From NCBI GenBank assembly GCA_900184925.1, contig FXYJ02000005.1, positions 62,001 to 126,000 on the forward strand: a stretch of 64,000 nt of DNA. Reading direction: 5' to 3'. Shown one piece after another: positions 25,265 through 33,492 of the stretch (the first letter of the stretch is position 1; each line of letters begins with the position of its first letter). The position numbers and the translations under genes were made by a program. A model generated the notes under the pieces. It worked only from the letters and a program-made list of their open reading frames with translations, was not told the DNA's origin and did no database searches. This DNA comes from Ruminococcaceae bacterium HV4-5-B5C. GTDB lineage: Bacteria > Bacillota > Clostridia > Oscillospirales > Acutalibacteraceae.

Positions 25265-26746
25265 ATGAGCAGCGTCAACTTGAAGTCGCCCGAGGTGGTG
25301 ATTCGAGAAATACGTCTGGGCTCCATTACAGGCTTTCAGGGGAACGCAGAAAATCTGGTTAAAAAGTCCCACAGCGGAACTTTGGAAGATGCTCCACGGA
25401 GTTTCAGTCAGTGCACCGGGTGCAGCTCCGGCCAGGCTTTCTGTCAGCTTTGCATGATTCCGGATGCGGCTGTTATTAACCATGCGCCGATCGGCTGTAT
25501 GGGAGACGCAAATGGCTTTAATTTCGTATACCGGGTGGGCCAGATGGAACGACGTCTTCCTGCTTCCAGCGGACGTTATTTCAGCTCGAATATCGGCGAA
25601 AGCGATACGATTTTCGGTGGGACGGAAACACTTCGCAACGCGATTCAAACTGTGTTTGAACGGGTTTATCCGCATGCGATTTTTGTTACGACTTCCTGCG
25701 CGTCAGGCATTACCGGCGACGACGTGGAAAGCGTAACAAATGAGATGACGGAAAAATTGAAAATACCTGTTGTCGCCTGCTTTTGTGAGGGATTCAAATC
25801 AAAAATATGGACGACGGGCTTCGACTCTGCCTACCATGCCATTGTGCGAGGGATTGTTAAGCCGCCGAAACAAAAAACGAACCGGGTAAACATCATCAAT
25901 TTCTGGGGCAGCCACATCTTTGACAGTCTTCTTCACCGGCTCGGCTATGAACCGCAGTATGTCGTGGCGTTTTCAACCATCGGCGAACTCGAGCATATTT
26001 CCGAAGCCGCCGCGTCCATTCAGGTCTGCCAGACGCTCGGAACATATCTGGGCGCTGCTCTGGAACAGGTGTACGGTGTCCCGGAGATCAAGACCTCACC
26101 CGGCTACGGAATCGCGGGCACGGACGAATGGCTGCGGGAGCTTGGAACGGTTCTTGATCGCCGGGACGAAGTGGAAAAAATTATTGCGGAAGGCCATGAA
26201 CGGGTGCTGCCGGAGTTGGTAAAATGGCGCGAAAGGTTTAAAGGAAAAACGGCATTCGTCACTGCCGGCGCGGCGCACGGCCATGCGTTAATCGCCGTTT
26301 TGCGGGAGCTTGGCTTCGAAGTGAAAGGAGCTGCCATTTTTCATCACGACCCGGTTTACGACAACGGCTGTGCCCAGGCCGACATGCTGGCCCGCGATGT
26401 GAAGGATTACGGGGATATTCAAAACTTTAACGTCTGCAACAAGCAGGCCTTTGAACTGGTCAATCTGCTCAGGCGCACAAAACCGGATATTTTCATCGCA
26501 CGCCACGGCGGCATGACGGTTTGGGGCGCAAAGCTTGGCATTCCGACCCTGCTGATCGGCGACGAGCAGCTGAGCTTTGGCTACGACGGCATCCTCCGGT
26601 ATGCGGAGCGCATCGCAGAAACCCTCGACAATACCGAGTTCGTTACGAATCTCGCAAAGCACAGCACCATGCCTTACACAAAATGGTGGCTGGAGCAGGA
26701 TCCCTATGCTTTCCTTGGAGGTGACATGATTGTCGAAAGTTATTGA
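25265..26746 (+). CDS. NifD-like catalytic subunit D2
   Basis: A 493-residue paralog of D1. It has Cys50/53/60/63 in a dense N-terminal motif (QCTGCSSGQAFCQLC), Cys78 (APIGCMG), Cys145 (TTSCASGITGDD) and Cys255 (IQVCQTL) at the position of the NifD cofactor Cys. The segment matching NifD His442 reads LSFGYDG, again without the His. The ATG at 25265 follows an AAAGGGG site about 170 bases after K1; that gap contains no terminator that I can see. It may be a second enzyme with another substrate, or a cofactor scaffold analogous to NifE. Confidence 0.85.
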   Translation: MSSVNLKSPEVVIREIRLGSITGFQGNAENLVKKSHSGTLEDAPRSFSQCTGCSSGQAFCQLCMIPDAAVINHAPIGCMGDANGFNFVYRVGQMERRLPASSGRYFSSNIGESDTIFGGTETLRNAIQTVFERVYPHAIFVTTSCASGITGDDVESVTNEMTEKLKIPVVACFCEGFKSKIWTTGFDSAYHAIVRGIVKPPKQKTNRVNIINFWGSHIFDSLLHRLGYEPQYVVAFSTIGELEHISEAAASIQVCQTLGTYLGAALEQVYGVPEIKTSPGYGIAGTDEWLRELGTVLDRRDEVEKIIAEGHERVLPELVKWRERFKGKTAFVTAGAAHGHALIAVLRELGFEVKGAAIFHHDPVYDNGCAQADMLARDVKDYGDIQNFNVCNKQAFELVNLLRRTKPDIFIARHGGMTVWGAKLGIPTLLIGDEQLSFGYDGILRYAERIAETLDNTEFVTNLAKHSTMPYTKWWLEQDPYAFLGGDMIVESY

Positions 26747-28046
26747 ACAGCCGAGGTATTCCTGCGCTCTCGGAGCCCAGCAGACCGTAGTTGCAATCAA
26801 GCGGGCGGTTCCGGTTCTCCACTCCGGACCCGGGTGCTGTAATAAAATAACCAGCCTGATCGGTCAGGGGGAATCTTATGCGGGGGGCAGTACCATCCCC
26901 TGCACAAACTCCAACGAAAGAGATGTTGTGTTCGGTGGGGTGGAAAAGCTTCGCAGTGTCGTCAACGGCGCACTTCAGGTTGTTGATGCGGATCTCTACG
27001 TGATTCTGACTGGATGCACAGCCTCTATTGTGGGGGACGACATCGACAGTGTGGCGCAGGAATTTCGGGATGCCGGCAAGCCGGTCGTCTGCGCCGAGAC
27101 GGGCGGCTTCAAAACGAACAACTACCGCAGCCATGAAGTTGTGGTGAACTCGGTAATCGACCAGTATGTCGACGCGCACCGCGCGGAAGGCGGCGTGCAG
27201 AAAAGGCTCGTGAATGTTTTCGCGACCGTCCCTTATCAGGATCCTTACTGGAACGGCAATCTGGCGGAAATCAAGCGGGTGCTGGAAGGAATCGGACTGA
27301 AAGTCAACATCCTGTTCGGGCAGGAATCCGAAGGTTTGCCGGAGTGGAAAACGATTCCGAACGCGGAGTTTAACATCGTCGCAAGCTCTTGGGTCGGGCT
27401 TGGAATTGCGAAACATCTGAAACAGAAATACGGCACGCCGTATTTTCATTTTCCTTATCTGCCGGTCGGCGGCGTTGAGACAAGCCGGTTCCTGCGCCAG
27501 ACGGCGGAATTTGCGGGCCTGGACAAAAATCGTGTGGAAGCGTTTATTGACAGCGAGGAAAAGAAGTTCTATTCCTTCCTCGAGCGTATGGCCGATTTCT
27601 TGCTGGAATTCCGGTACGGTCTGCCCCGCAGATTTTATTCCATCCTGGATGCCTCCTATGCAATTGGTTTTGCAAAATACCTTGTCAATGAGCTGGGAGT
27701 CGTGCCGGCCCGGCAGTTCATCGTAGACGATACACCTGAGGAATTCCGCGGCGAAATCCGCGGCGAGTTTGCCCATCTGACGGAGCGCAGATCAGTTTCA
27801 GTGGAATTCGAAACAGACGGGGGAATCATCCAGCAGAGAATCCGTCAGGATGAAAATAAAACGCGGGCTTTGATTCTAGGAAGCGGATGGGACCGCGACC
27901 TGGCAAAAGACCTGAATGCGGATCTTTTGATTCTGGGAGTACCGGTGGAATACAGGCTGATTCTGAACTGCGGCTATGCAGGGTATCGCGGGGGCCTCCG
28001 TGTCATTGAAGATATTTATGACCGCGTCCTCGATACTTACCGCTGA
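26730..28046 (+). CDS. NifK-like subunit K2
   Basis: A 438-residue paralog of K1. Cys12 (YSCALG), Cys36 (HSGPGC) and Cys96 (LTGCTASIVGDD) match the P-cluster ligand positions. The TTG start at 26730 overlaps the end of D2 and has a GGAGGTGA site, so D2 and K2 are coupled and likely co-assemble. Presence of all cysteines in both pairs argues that both are metalloproteins, not degenerate copies. Confidence 0.87.
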   Translation: MSKVIEQPRYSCALGAQQTVVAIKRAVPVLHSGPGCCNKITSLIGQGESYAGGSTIPCTNSNERDVVFGGVEKLRSVVNGALQVVDADLYVILTGCTASIVGDDIDSVAQEFRDAGKPVVCAETGGFKTNNYRSHEVVVNSVIDQYVDAHRAEGGVQKRLVNVFATVPYQDPYWNGNLAEIKRVLEGIGLKVNILFGQESEGLPEWKTIPNAEFNIVASSWVGLGIAKHLKQKYGTPYFHFPYLPVGGVETSRFLRQTAEFAGLDKNRVEAFIDSEEKKFYSFLERMADFLLEFRYGLPRRFYSILDASYAIGFAKYLVNELGVVPARQFIVDDTPEEFRGEIRGEFAHLTERRSVSVEFETDGGIIQQRIRQDENKTRALILGSGWDRDLAKDLNADLLILGVPVEYRLILNCGYAGYRGGLRVIEDIYDRVLDTYR

Positions 28047-28405
28047 TGGAGCGGAAGATCATACCGGGCCGGGTTGCGGCAGCCAGCAGCGACGGAGTGA
28101 CGGTCAACCTCCATTTTGGTGAAGCTCAGGAGTTTTATATCTATGATCTAAACCCGGAGGGCTGGAAGTTCGTTGAGCGGCGCGATATTAAACGTGTATT
28201 TGGGCACATTCCAGCGGAGTTTGACAAGGTCAGGCTGATGCTCAACGACTGCGAGGCCATTCTTGTCAGCCGGATCGGGCCTGCCGCTGCGGAATATCTT
28301 CTGGTAAAGGGCCTTCGGGTATTTCAGACGCCTTATCCGGTGGATCTTGTTTTAAACAGGCTGATTCAGCTACATTTGTTTCGGAAAGAAGAGAAGCAGC
28401 AATGA
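28046..28405 (+). CDS. NafY/NifX-like cofactor-binding protein (second copy)
   Basis: A 119-residue protein with the same fold signature (GVTVNLHFGEAQEFYIYDL) as the 21791-22189 product. Its ATG overlaps the K2 stop (TGATG). It is the positional partner of D2/K2, as the first copy is of D1/K1. Confidence 0.78.
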   Translation: MERKIIPGRVAAASSDGVTVNLHFGEAQEFYIYDLNPEGWKFVERRDIKRVFGHIPAEFDKVRLMLNDCEAILVSRIGPAAAEYLLVKGLRVFQTPYPVDLVLNRLIQLHLFRKEEKQQ

Positions 28406-28548
28406 TTCATATTTACGGCGGGATGAATCGAATGTACCGCAAAATGCTCATGCCGATGCGCGGCGGCAGATGCTTTGTTATGCCAGAAATTTATTGCAAC
28501 GGACGAAATTGCTGTACCCGGCCGGTTTCAAAAAGCTGTAAAGCTTAA
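28402..28548 (+). CDS. Leader peptide 5, Met/Cys-rich (48 aa)
   Basis: A 48-codon frame overlapping the stop of the second NafY-like gene (ATGA). It has seven Met and five Cys, with MYRKMLMPM in the first part and NCC near the end. It is followed by a hairpin and then by metY2, which is the arrangement of the other leader peptides. It lacks the MMCxMC core, and its hairpin has a weak T-run, so it is less certain than the others. It may set expression of metY2 relative to the genes before it. Confidence 0.5.
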   Translation: MIHIYGGMNRMYRKMLMPMRGGRCFVMPEIYCNGRNCCTRPVSKSCKA

Positions 28549-28553
28549 AAACA

Positions 28554-28586
28554 GCAGGAGACACCGTCCGCGAGACAGTCTCCTGC
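28554..28586 (+). terminator. Hairpin between leader peptide 5 and metY2
   Basis: GCAGGAGAC (28554-28562) pairs with GTCTCCTGC (28578-28586), followed by CGTTCGTTTCG. It is a possible internal attenuator, though the U-tract is poor. Confidence 0.5.
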
Positions 28587-28632
28587 CGTTCGTTTCGAAG
28601 GAAATATCGTTATATGGAAAAGAGGATGAAAT

Positions 28633-29943
28633 GTGTCTGAAAATGATTATCGGTTCGACACTTTAAAGGTCAGGGCAGGCTATCGCCCGGAAGAACATAA
28701 CGGAGCAGTCTCCGTGCCGATTTATCAGACGGCGGCTTTTGATTTCGGTACAGAAGAACGTGCGGAGCGGCTGTTCCGGAATGAAGAATTCGGTTTCCTT
28801 TACTCCCGCATCGGCAACCCCACTGTGGACGTACTCGAACGGAGAGTTGCCGCACTGGACGGAGCATCCGGAGCCATTGCGTTTGCCTCAGGCATGGCTG
28901 CAATTACAAACACGCTGTTTAACGTCGCGGAGGGAGGCGGACATATCTTAACATCTCCTACGCTCTACGGAGGAACGGTCGACAGTTTTAAAAAAATTTA
29001 TCCCAAATTTGGGATCAAAATAGACTGGTCGGATAATTTCTCCGCACCGGAAAAGCTTGAGAAAGAAATCCGAGAAGACACGAAAGCGATTTATGTCGAA
29101 AGCATCAGCAACCCGAACACGGAAATCGCCGATATTTCCGCACTAGCCGAGGTTGCCCACCGCCACGGGATTCCGCTGATTGTGGACAATACCTTCGCAA
29201 CGCCGTATCTGTTGAATCCATTTGTTTTCGGTGCGGATATCGTGGTTTATTCCGCTACCAAAAACCTGAGCGGTCACGGGAATGTAATTGCGGGGCTGGT
29301 TCTCGAGAGCGGAAAATTCAACTGGCGGAACGGGAAATTTCCGCAGTTTACCGAATCCTATTACACGCTGCGCGACAGGCAGGATCACGAAAGAAGTTTC
29401 ACGGATATTGCTCCGAATTTTCCGTTTACCGCACGCCTGAGGGCCGTTTACCTCAACTTTTTCGGCGCCGCGCTCAGCCCGTTCAGTGCATACCTTGCTC
29501 TCCTTGGCCTTGAAACACTCTCGGAACGGATTCGGAAACAGGTGGAAACGACAAAAGCCGTGACGGAATTTCTGAATCAGAACGAGCACGTTTTATGGAT
29601 TAAGTACCCGACTTTGGGAGACAGCCGCGAAAAGAAGCTTGCCGAAAAATATCTGCCGAAAGGTGCCGGCAGCATTTTCTCTTTCGGTTTAAAAAGCGGC
29701 GCGGCGCAGATCAATACTTTTCTGGAATCCCTGAAGCTGTTTAGTTTTCATGTCAATCTCGGAGATGCAAAGTCGCTGATTGTCAATTCCCCAAAAACAA
29801 CGCACAGCGAGCTGACGCCTGCAGAGCAGAGCAGGGCGCATCTTCCGCCGGAGACAATCCGCGTATCCATCGGGCTGGAGGATCCGCAGGATCTGATAGC
29901 CGATTTGGAACAGGCTTTCAAAACAGCGTTTCAAGAAAACTGA
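28633..29943 (+). CDS. O-acetylhomoserine sulfhydrylase MetY (second copy)
   Basis: A 436-residue MetY-type PLP enzyme with DTLKVRAGYRPEEHNGAVSV, SRIGNPTVDVLERRVAALDG and the lysine in YSATKNLSGHG. The GTG start at 28633 follows an AGAGG site. As the last gene of the nitrogenase-like operon it is the obvious acceptor of methanethiol released by a Mar-type reductase, joining it to O-acetylhomoserine to give methionine. It differs clearly from MetY1, for example GNPTVDV against TNPTTDV and an altered insert, which fits a distinct thiol preference. Confidence 0.88.
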   Translation: MSENDYRFDTLKVRAGYRPEEHNGAVSVPIYQTAAFDFGTEERAERLFRNEEFGFLYSRIGNPTVDVLERRVAALDGASGAIAFASGMAAITNTLFNVAEGGGHILTSPTLYGGTVDSFKKIYPKFGIKIDWSDNFSAPEKLEKEIREDTKAIYVESISNPNTEIADISALAEVAHRHGIPLIVDNTFATPYLLNPFVFGADIVVYSATKNLSGHGNVIAGLVLESGKFNWRNGKFPQFTESYYTLRDRQDHERSFTDIAPNFPFTARLRAVYLNFFGAALSPFSAYLALLGLETLSERIRKQVETTKAVTEFLNQNEHVLWIKYPTLGDSREKKLAEKYLPKGAGSIFSFGLKSGAAQINTFLESLKLFSFHVNLGDAKSLIVNSPKTTHSELTPAEQSRAHLPPETIRVSIGLEDPQDLIADLEQAFKTAFQEN

Positions 29944-30012
29944 CACCCCCCAAAAAAATGGATTTCGTCGCGGCCGAAACGAAGTAATGAATGAAAATGT
30001 TTTGTCTAAAGC

Positions 30013-30029
30013 TATAAAACAAATATGTT
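30013..30029 (+). promoter_or_regulatory. Weak match to the 17-bp palindrome
   Basis: GCTATAAAACAAATATG keeps the TATG side and lies a few bases upstream of structured RNA copy 3, the same order as at 19377-19402. The left half-site is degenerate, so this is tentative. Confidence 0.25.
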
Positions 30030-30078
30030 GACCGGAAAAACCGAAGGCCCGGTAATGAGCGTGTTGATACATTGCCGG
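30029..30078 (+). ncRNA. Structured leader RNA element, copy 3
   Basis: TGACCGG-AAAAA-CCGAAGG is followed by CCGGTAATG (30049-30057) pairing with CATTGCCGG (30070-30078). The first hairpin is conserved with copies 1 and 2, while the second stem has changed in both arms yet stays paired. It lies about 30 bases ahead of the alpha/beta hydrolase gene that opens the next operon. Confidence 0.6.
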
Positions 30079-30109
30079 AGATTCGGATGTTTAGTAAGAA
30101 GTGGTTATC

Positions 30110-31075
30110 ATGAAGCAAAAATTCGGTTCTGTTTACAAAGAGTTGCCTGACGGGTTAAAGATGTACATCAAGAGTTGGCCTCATGCGCGGGAGCAAATGA
30201 AGGGCACTCTCCTGATCGTTCACGGGTTGGGTGAGACTGCAGATTATTTTGATGAAGTTTCTGCAGCCGCAGAAGCGCGGGGCTTTTATGTGATTGTCCC
30301 GGAATTAAGGGGCCATGGACGGACTGCGGGAAATATCAACAGCCCGGAATATAAGTGGAGCGGAGGTAACCCGGGACCGGACAGCCTTCATAAGATGGCG
30401 AACGATATTGCTCTGCTTGCAGCTGAGAGGAGAGAAGAAGTTCCTGACAGCCCTGTTTTCCTGTTAGGGCACAGCATGGGTTCCGTAGTCGCCCAGCTAG
30501 CTGTCATGGCGAATGCAGAACTGTTTGACGGATTCGTACTAACAGGGTTGCCATCCGGCCACAAGGTACCGGAACTTCTCGGACTGATTTGTGCTGAAAT
30601 CGGCAGACGGGGACCCAAGGCGGAATGTGAAGACACCTTCCACGCGATGTTCGACAGCGTTAATCAGCCTTTTGAACCCGCAAAAACACCTTTGGACTGG
30701 ATCACCAGCGATGAATCAATGATTCAGGCATCGCTCGCCCTGCCATATACTTCTGTTCTGTTTAGCAATGAATTTTATCGCGACTTTTTCATGGCGTTAT
30801 CAGAAACCGGGGAAGCCGCGAACTGGCAGGATGTTTCAACACAGATACCCGTGCTTCTTTTATGCGGAGGAAGCGACGTAATAACACTGGGAGGGGAAAG
30901 CGTGAAAGAAAAACAGCAGATGCTCCGAAGTCTCGGCCTGACCGATGTTCGTCTGAAGATCTATCCGGGATTACGGCACAGCATTCTTAGAGAAAGGGGC
31001 CGCAACCGTGTGATGGATGATATTTTCCGCTGGATGGAAATTCGGCTGAAAATAAGGATGTGCAGTACGGAATGA
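30110..31075 (+). CDS. Alpha/beta hydrolase (monoacylglycerol lipase / S33 type)
   Basis: A 321-residue serine hydrolase. It has the oxyanion-side LIVHGLGETADYFD, the nucleophile elbow GHSMGS, a late Asp in LLCGGSDVITLG and the catalytic His in GLRHSILRE. The fold and lengths match the lysophospholipase/monoacylglycerol-lipase group. It opens an operon with a HAD hydrolase and an oligopeptide-type transporter. It could hydrolyse an imported ester or thioester, but the substrate is unknown. Confidence 0.85.
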   Translation: MKQKFGSVYKELPDGLKMYIKSWPHAREQMKGTLLIVHGLGETADYFDEVSAAAEARGFYVIVPELRGHGRTAGNINSPEYKWSGGNPGPDSLHKMANDIALLAAERREEVPDSPVFLLGHSMGSVVAQLAVMANAELFDGFVLTGLPSGHKVPELLGLICAEIGRRGPKAECEDTFHAMFDSVNQPFEPAKTPLDWITSDESMIQASLALPYTSVLFSNEFYRDFFMALSETGEAANWQDVSTQIPVLLLCGGSDVITLGGESVKEKQQMLRSLGLTDVRLKIYPGLRHSILRERGRNRVMDDIFRWMEIRLKIRMCSTE

Positions 31076-31782
31076 ACCTCAGTTGTGTCGGATTTGACCT
31101 TGGCTATACGCTGGTGCACACGCATCGTGAAAGGATCTTTCAGAAGGTGGTCGTAAAACTAGGGATTGACAGAAGTCTTGACGTGATTTTCGAGGCGTAT
31201 CACCGCACGGATAAGCTCTTTATGAGAGATTCTCCAGGCGTTATGTGCGGACGCAGGGAAGATTTTATGTCATCCTATTTCACAAAGCTATTGGAAATGC
31301 TCCGCATTGATGCCGATGCGAAAATAGTGTTGAAAGAGTTTCTATCAGAAGAAAAAATCTTTGAAAAAGAAGAAAAAGGTTTGTGGTTTGCCTATCAGTC
31401 GGCGAGAAGCGTTCTTTCAACGCTGAAGAGACACGGCATCAAAACTGTTCTGATTTCTAACTGGGATGCAACCGCGGAGGCGGTTTTGCGACAAAACAGG
31501 CTGAGCGAATTGTTGGACGGCATTGTCATATCAAGTCAGGCGGGTGTTTCGAAACCGGACAAAAAAATATTCGAGATTGCCCTCTCAAAAGTCGGCGCAA
31601 AGCCGGAAAGCTCCCTTTATGTGGGGGACAATTACTACGACGACTTTGTGGGAGCGAACAGCGCCGGAATGCATTTTGTACTGATCAACCATTTTGGCAG
31701 AGTGGGGGTCGAAGAGATCCGGAATGTCCATATGATATCCGATGTCGGCGGCCTTCCGCAATATCTGCAGCATTACTATTGA
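31072..31782 (+). CDS. HAD-superfamily hydrolase
   Basis: A 236-residue HAD protein. The nucleophile motif reads FDLGYTL, where the usual second Asp of DxDxT is Gly. Motif II is LISNWD, motif III includes SKPDKKIFEIAL, and motif IV is YVGDNYYDDFVGA. The change in motif I suggests a divergent phosphatase or a non-phosphatase HAD. ATG 31072 overlaps the hydrolase stop (ATGA); an upstream GTG at 31060 is an alternative. Confidence 0.82.
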   Translation: MNLSCVGFDLGYTLVHTHRERIFQKVVVKLGIDRSLDVIFEAYHRTDKLFMRDSPGVMCGRREDFMSSYFTKLLEMLRIDADAKIVLKEFLSEEKIFEKEEKGLWFAYQSARSVLSTLKRHGIKTVLISNWDATAEAVLRQNRLSELLDGIVISSQAGVSKPDKKIFEIALSKVGAKPESSLYVGDNYYDDFVGANSAGMHFVLINHFGRVGVEEIRNVHMISDVGGLPQYLQHYY

Positions 31783-31799
31783 AAAGAGGAGAATACAGA

Positions 31800-33335
31800 A
31801 TGAAAAAGTTCATACTGCGCTTTATCGCGTCAGCTTTAATCGGTACCCTGCTATTGTTGGCGACTGGCTGCCAGTCGTCAAAGAAAGAGGTTTCAAGCTC
31901 CGGTACCACTTCAACCTCCGAAGCCCGGAAAGAGGGCGGTTCTCTCGTCTTCGGCCTTGAAACGGAAACAGACCATCTGGATCCGTATAAGGCTGCCACG
32001 GCAGACACCCGTTCTGTTTTGTTCAACATTTTTGAAGGACTCGTCAAGCCGGATAAGGACGGCAATTTGATTCCCGCTGTGGCGGCAAAATTGCCGGATG
32101 TTTCAAGTGACGGCTTGACTTATACCTTCAAAATCCGCAGCGGAATCAAATTCCATAACGGCAACGCTGTTACGGCCGGCGACATTAAGTACTCTCTCGA
32201 AACGGCCAAAGCGGATCAGATAGCGGGCCTTTCGGAAGTAAAATCTGTCGACGCGGAAGATCCTTCGACGGTAAAAATCACTCTTAATATCAAAGATAAC
32301 GACTTCCTTTCTTATTTAACAGTCGCGATCATTCCGAAAGACTATACCCAGCAGGATACCCATCCGATCGGAACCGGACCGTATAAATTCGAATCCTACA
32401 CACCGCAGCAGTCTTTGATTTTAGCGAAAAACACGGACTACTGGCAAAAGGGACTGCCTCATCTTGACAAAGTAACCTTTAAATTTGAGTCGGATACCAA
32501 TGCACTGCTGCTCGATTTGCAGGGTGGCGGCGTTCAGGCCGCAAGCGTTGACAACGCTACTGCCAATCAGCTGAAGACAGGCTTTACCATCGAGCAGGCT
32601 AACTCCAATGCCGTGCAGCAGCTTGATCTTAATAATGCCGTTAAGCCTTTTGACAACGTGAAAGTTCGTCAGGCTATCAGCTATGCCGTAGATCCGGATG
32701 AAATTATCAAAACGGTAAACTACGGGAAAGGAGTACGTGTGGGTACACCGGTGATCCCCGGTTTCAAAAAATACTATAATGAAAGCCTTGCCAACGCTTA
32801 TAAAAAAGATCCGGCTAAAGCAAAACAGCTTCTGTCGGAAGCCGGTTACCCGAATGGCTTCAGCTTTACAATCACGGTTCCTTCCAACTATCAGGTCCAT
32901 GTTGATACCGCACAGGTGATCATTAACGAATTGAAGGCAATCGGCGTTACAGCAACGATAAAACAGGTTGACTGGGCGACGTGGTTAAGTCAGACTTATA
33001 CAAATCGGCAATATGAATCCACGGTAATCTCAGTGGATGGGTCTAATCTTTCACCGGAGAGTTTCCTCGGCAGGTATGTGACCACATCGAAAAGCAACTT
33101 TCTTAATTACAAGAGTACGGATTACGATACGCTCTATCAACAGGCGGTGAATGAGAACGATGATGCCAAGCGCGTACAGCTTTTCAAGCAGGCGCAGGAA
33201 CTTGTTTCGAAGGATGCAGCTGCCGTCTACATACAGGATATTGCCTCTTTGACAGCCCTCAAAACAGGGTACGCCGGATTTACACCCTATCCGCTGTTCG
33301 TAATTGATGTGTCGACAATCTACAAAACAAAATAA
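31800..33335 (+). CDS. Oligopeptide-type ABC substrate-binding lipoprotein (SBP family 5)
   Basis: A 511-residue solute-binding protein with a lipobox (LLATGC, Cys about residue 24) and family-5 blocks (YTFKIRSGIKFHNGNAVTAGDIKYSLE, QAISYAVDPDEIIKTVNYG). It is the binding component of the second Opp-type system in this window and is distinct in sequence from the 13044-14693 protein. The neighbouring hydrolase and structured RNA suggest a sulfur-related ligand; this is inference. Confidence 0.9.
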   Translation: MKKFILRFIASALIGTLLLLATGCQSSKKEVSSSGTTSTSEARKEGGSLVFGLETETDHLDPYKAATADTRSVLFNIFEGLVKPDKDGNLIPAVAAKLPDVSSDGLTYTFKIRSGIKFHNGNAVTAGDIKYSLETAKADQIAGLSEVKSVDAEDPSTVKITLNIKDNDFLSYLTVAIIPKDYTQQDTHPIGTGPYKFESYTPQQSLILAKNTDYWQKGLPHLDKVTFKFESDTNALLLDLQGGGVQAASVDNATANQLKTGFTIEQANSNAVQQLDLNNAVKPFDNVKVRQAISYAVDPDEIIKTVNYGKGVRVGTPVIPGFKKYYNESLANAYKKDPAKAKQLLSEAGYPNGFSFTITVPSNYQVHVDTAQVIINELKAIGVTATIKQVDWATWLSQTYTNRQYESTVISVDGSNLSPESFLGRYVTTSKSNFLNYKSTDYDTLYQQAVNENDDAKRVQLFKQAQELVSKDAAAVYIQDIASLTALKTGYAGFTPYPLFVIDVSTIYKTK

Positions 33336-33351
33336 CCTTCGCTACAGGGAA

Positions 33352-33385
33352 ACCGCTGTAAACCCTTTCGTAACTTTACGGCGGT
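33352..33385 (+). other. Intercistronic hairpin between binding protein and permease genes
   Basis: ACCGCTGTAAA pairs with TTTACGGCGGT (11 bp, one G-U). It stands in the same place as the hairpin at 12992-13023 in the first Opp operon. Confidence 0.6.
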
Positions 33386-33492
33386 CTCCCCGGCACCGCC
33401 GCCCGGCCGTGTAAAATTCAGTTTATCCCATATCGGGGAGAAAGAAAATGGAGCATCCTTTTTCACGGGCTTCATTCTAAAAGGGTACATGA

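Noticed and set aside
19974..28405. True nitrogen-fixation (nif) cluster
   Set aside because: No molybdenum cofactor or homocitrate genes are seen, the His ligand segment of NifD is not recognisable, and all neighbours are sulfur genes with MetY at the operon end. A Mar-like role fits better.
28475..28666. 63-codon open frame overlapping leader peptide 5 and metY2
   Set aside because: It overlaps two better-supported features in another frame and has no ribosome site.
19402..30078. IS/REP-type repeat as full explanation for the three RNA elements
   Set aside because: All three copies are in the same orientation, inside 5' leaders or intergenic gaps of two adjacent operons, and no transposase is nearby. 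It was not fully excluded, so the RNA reading is kept at moderate confidence.
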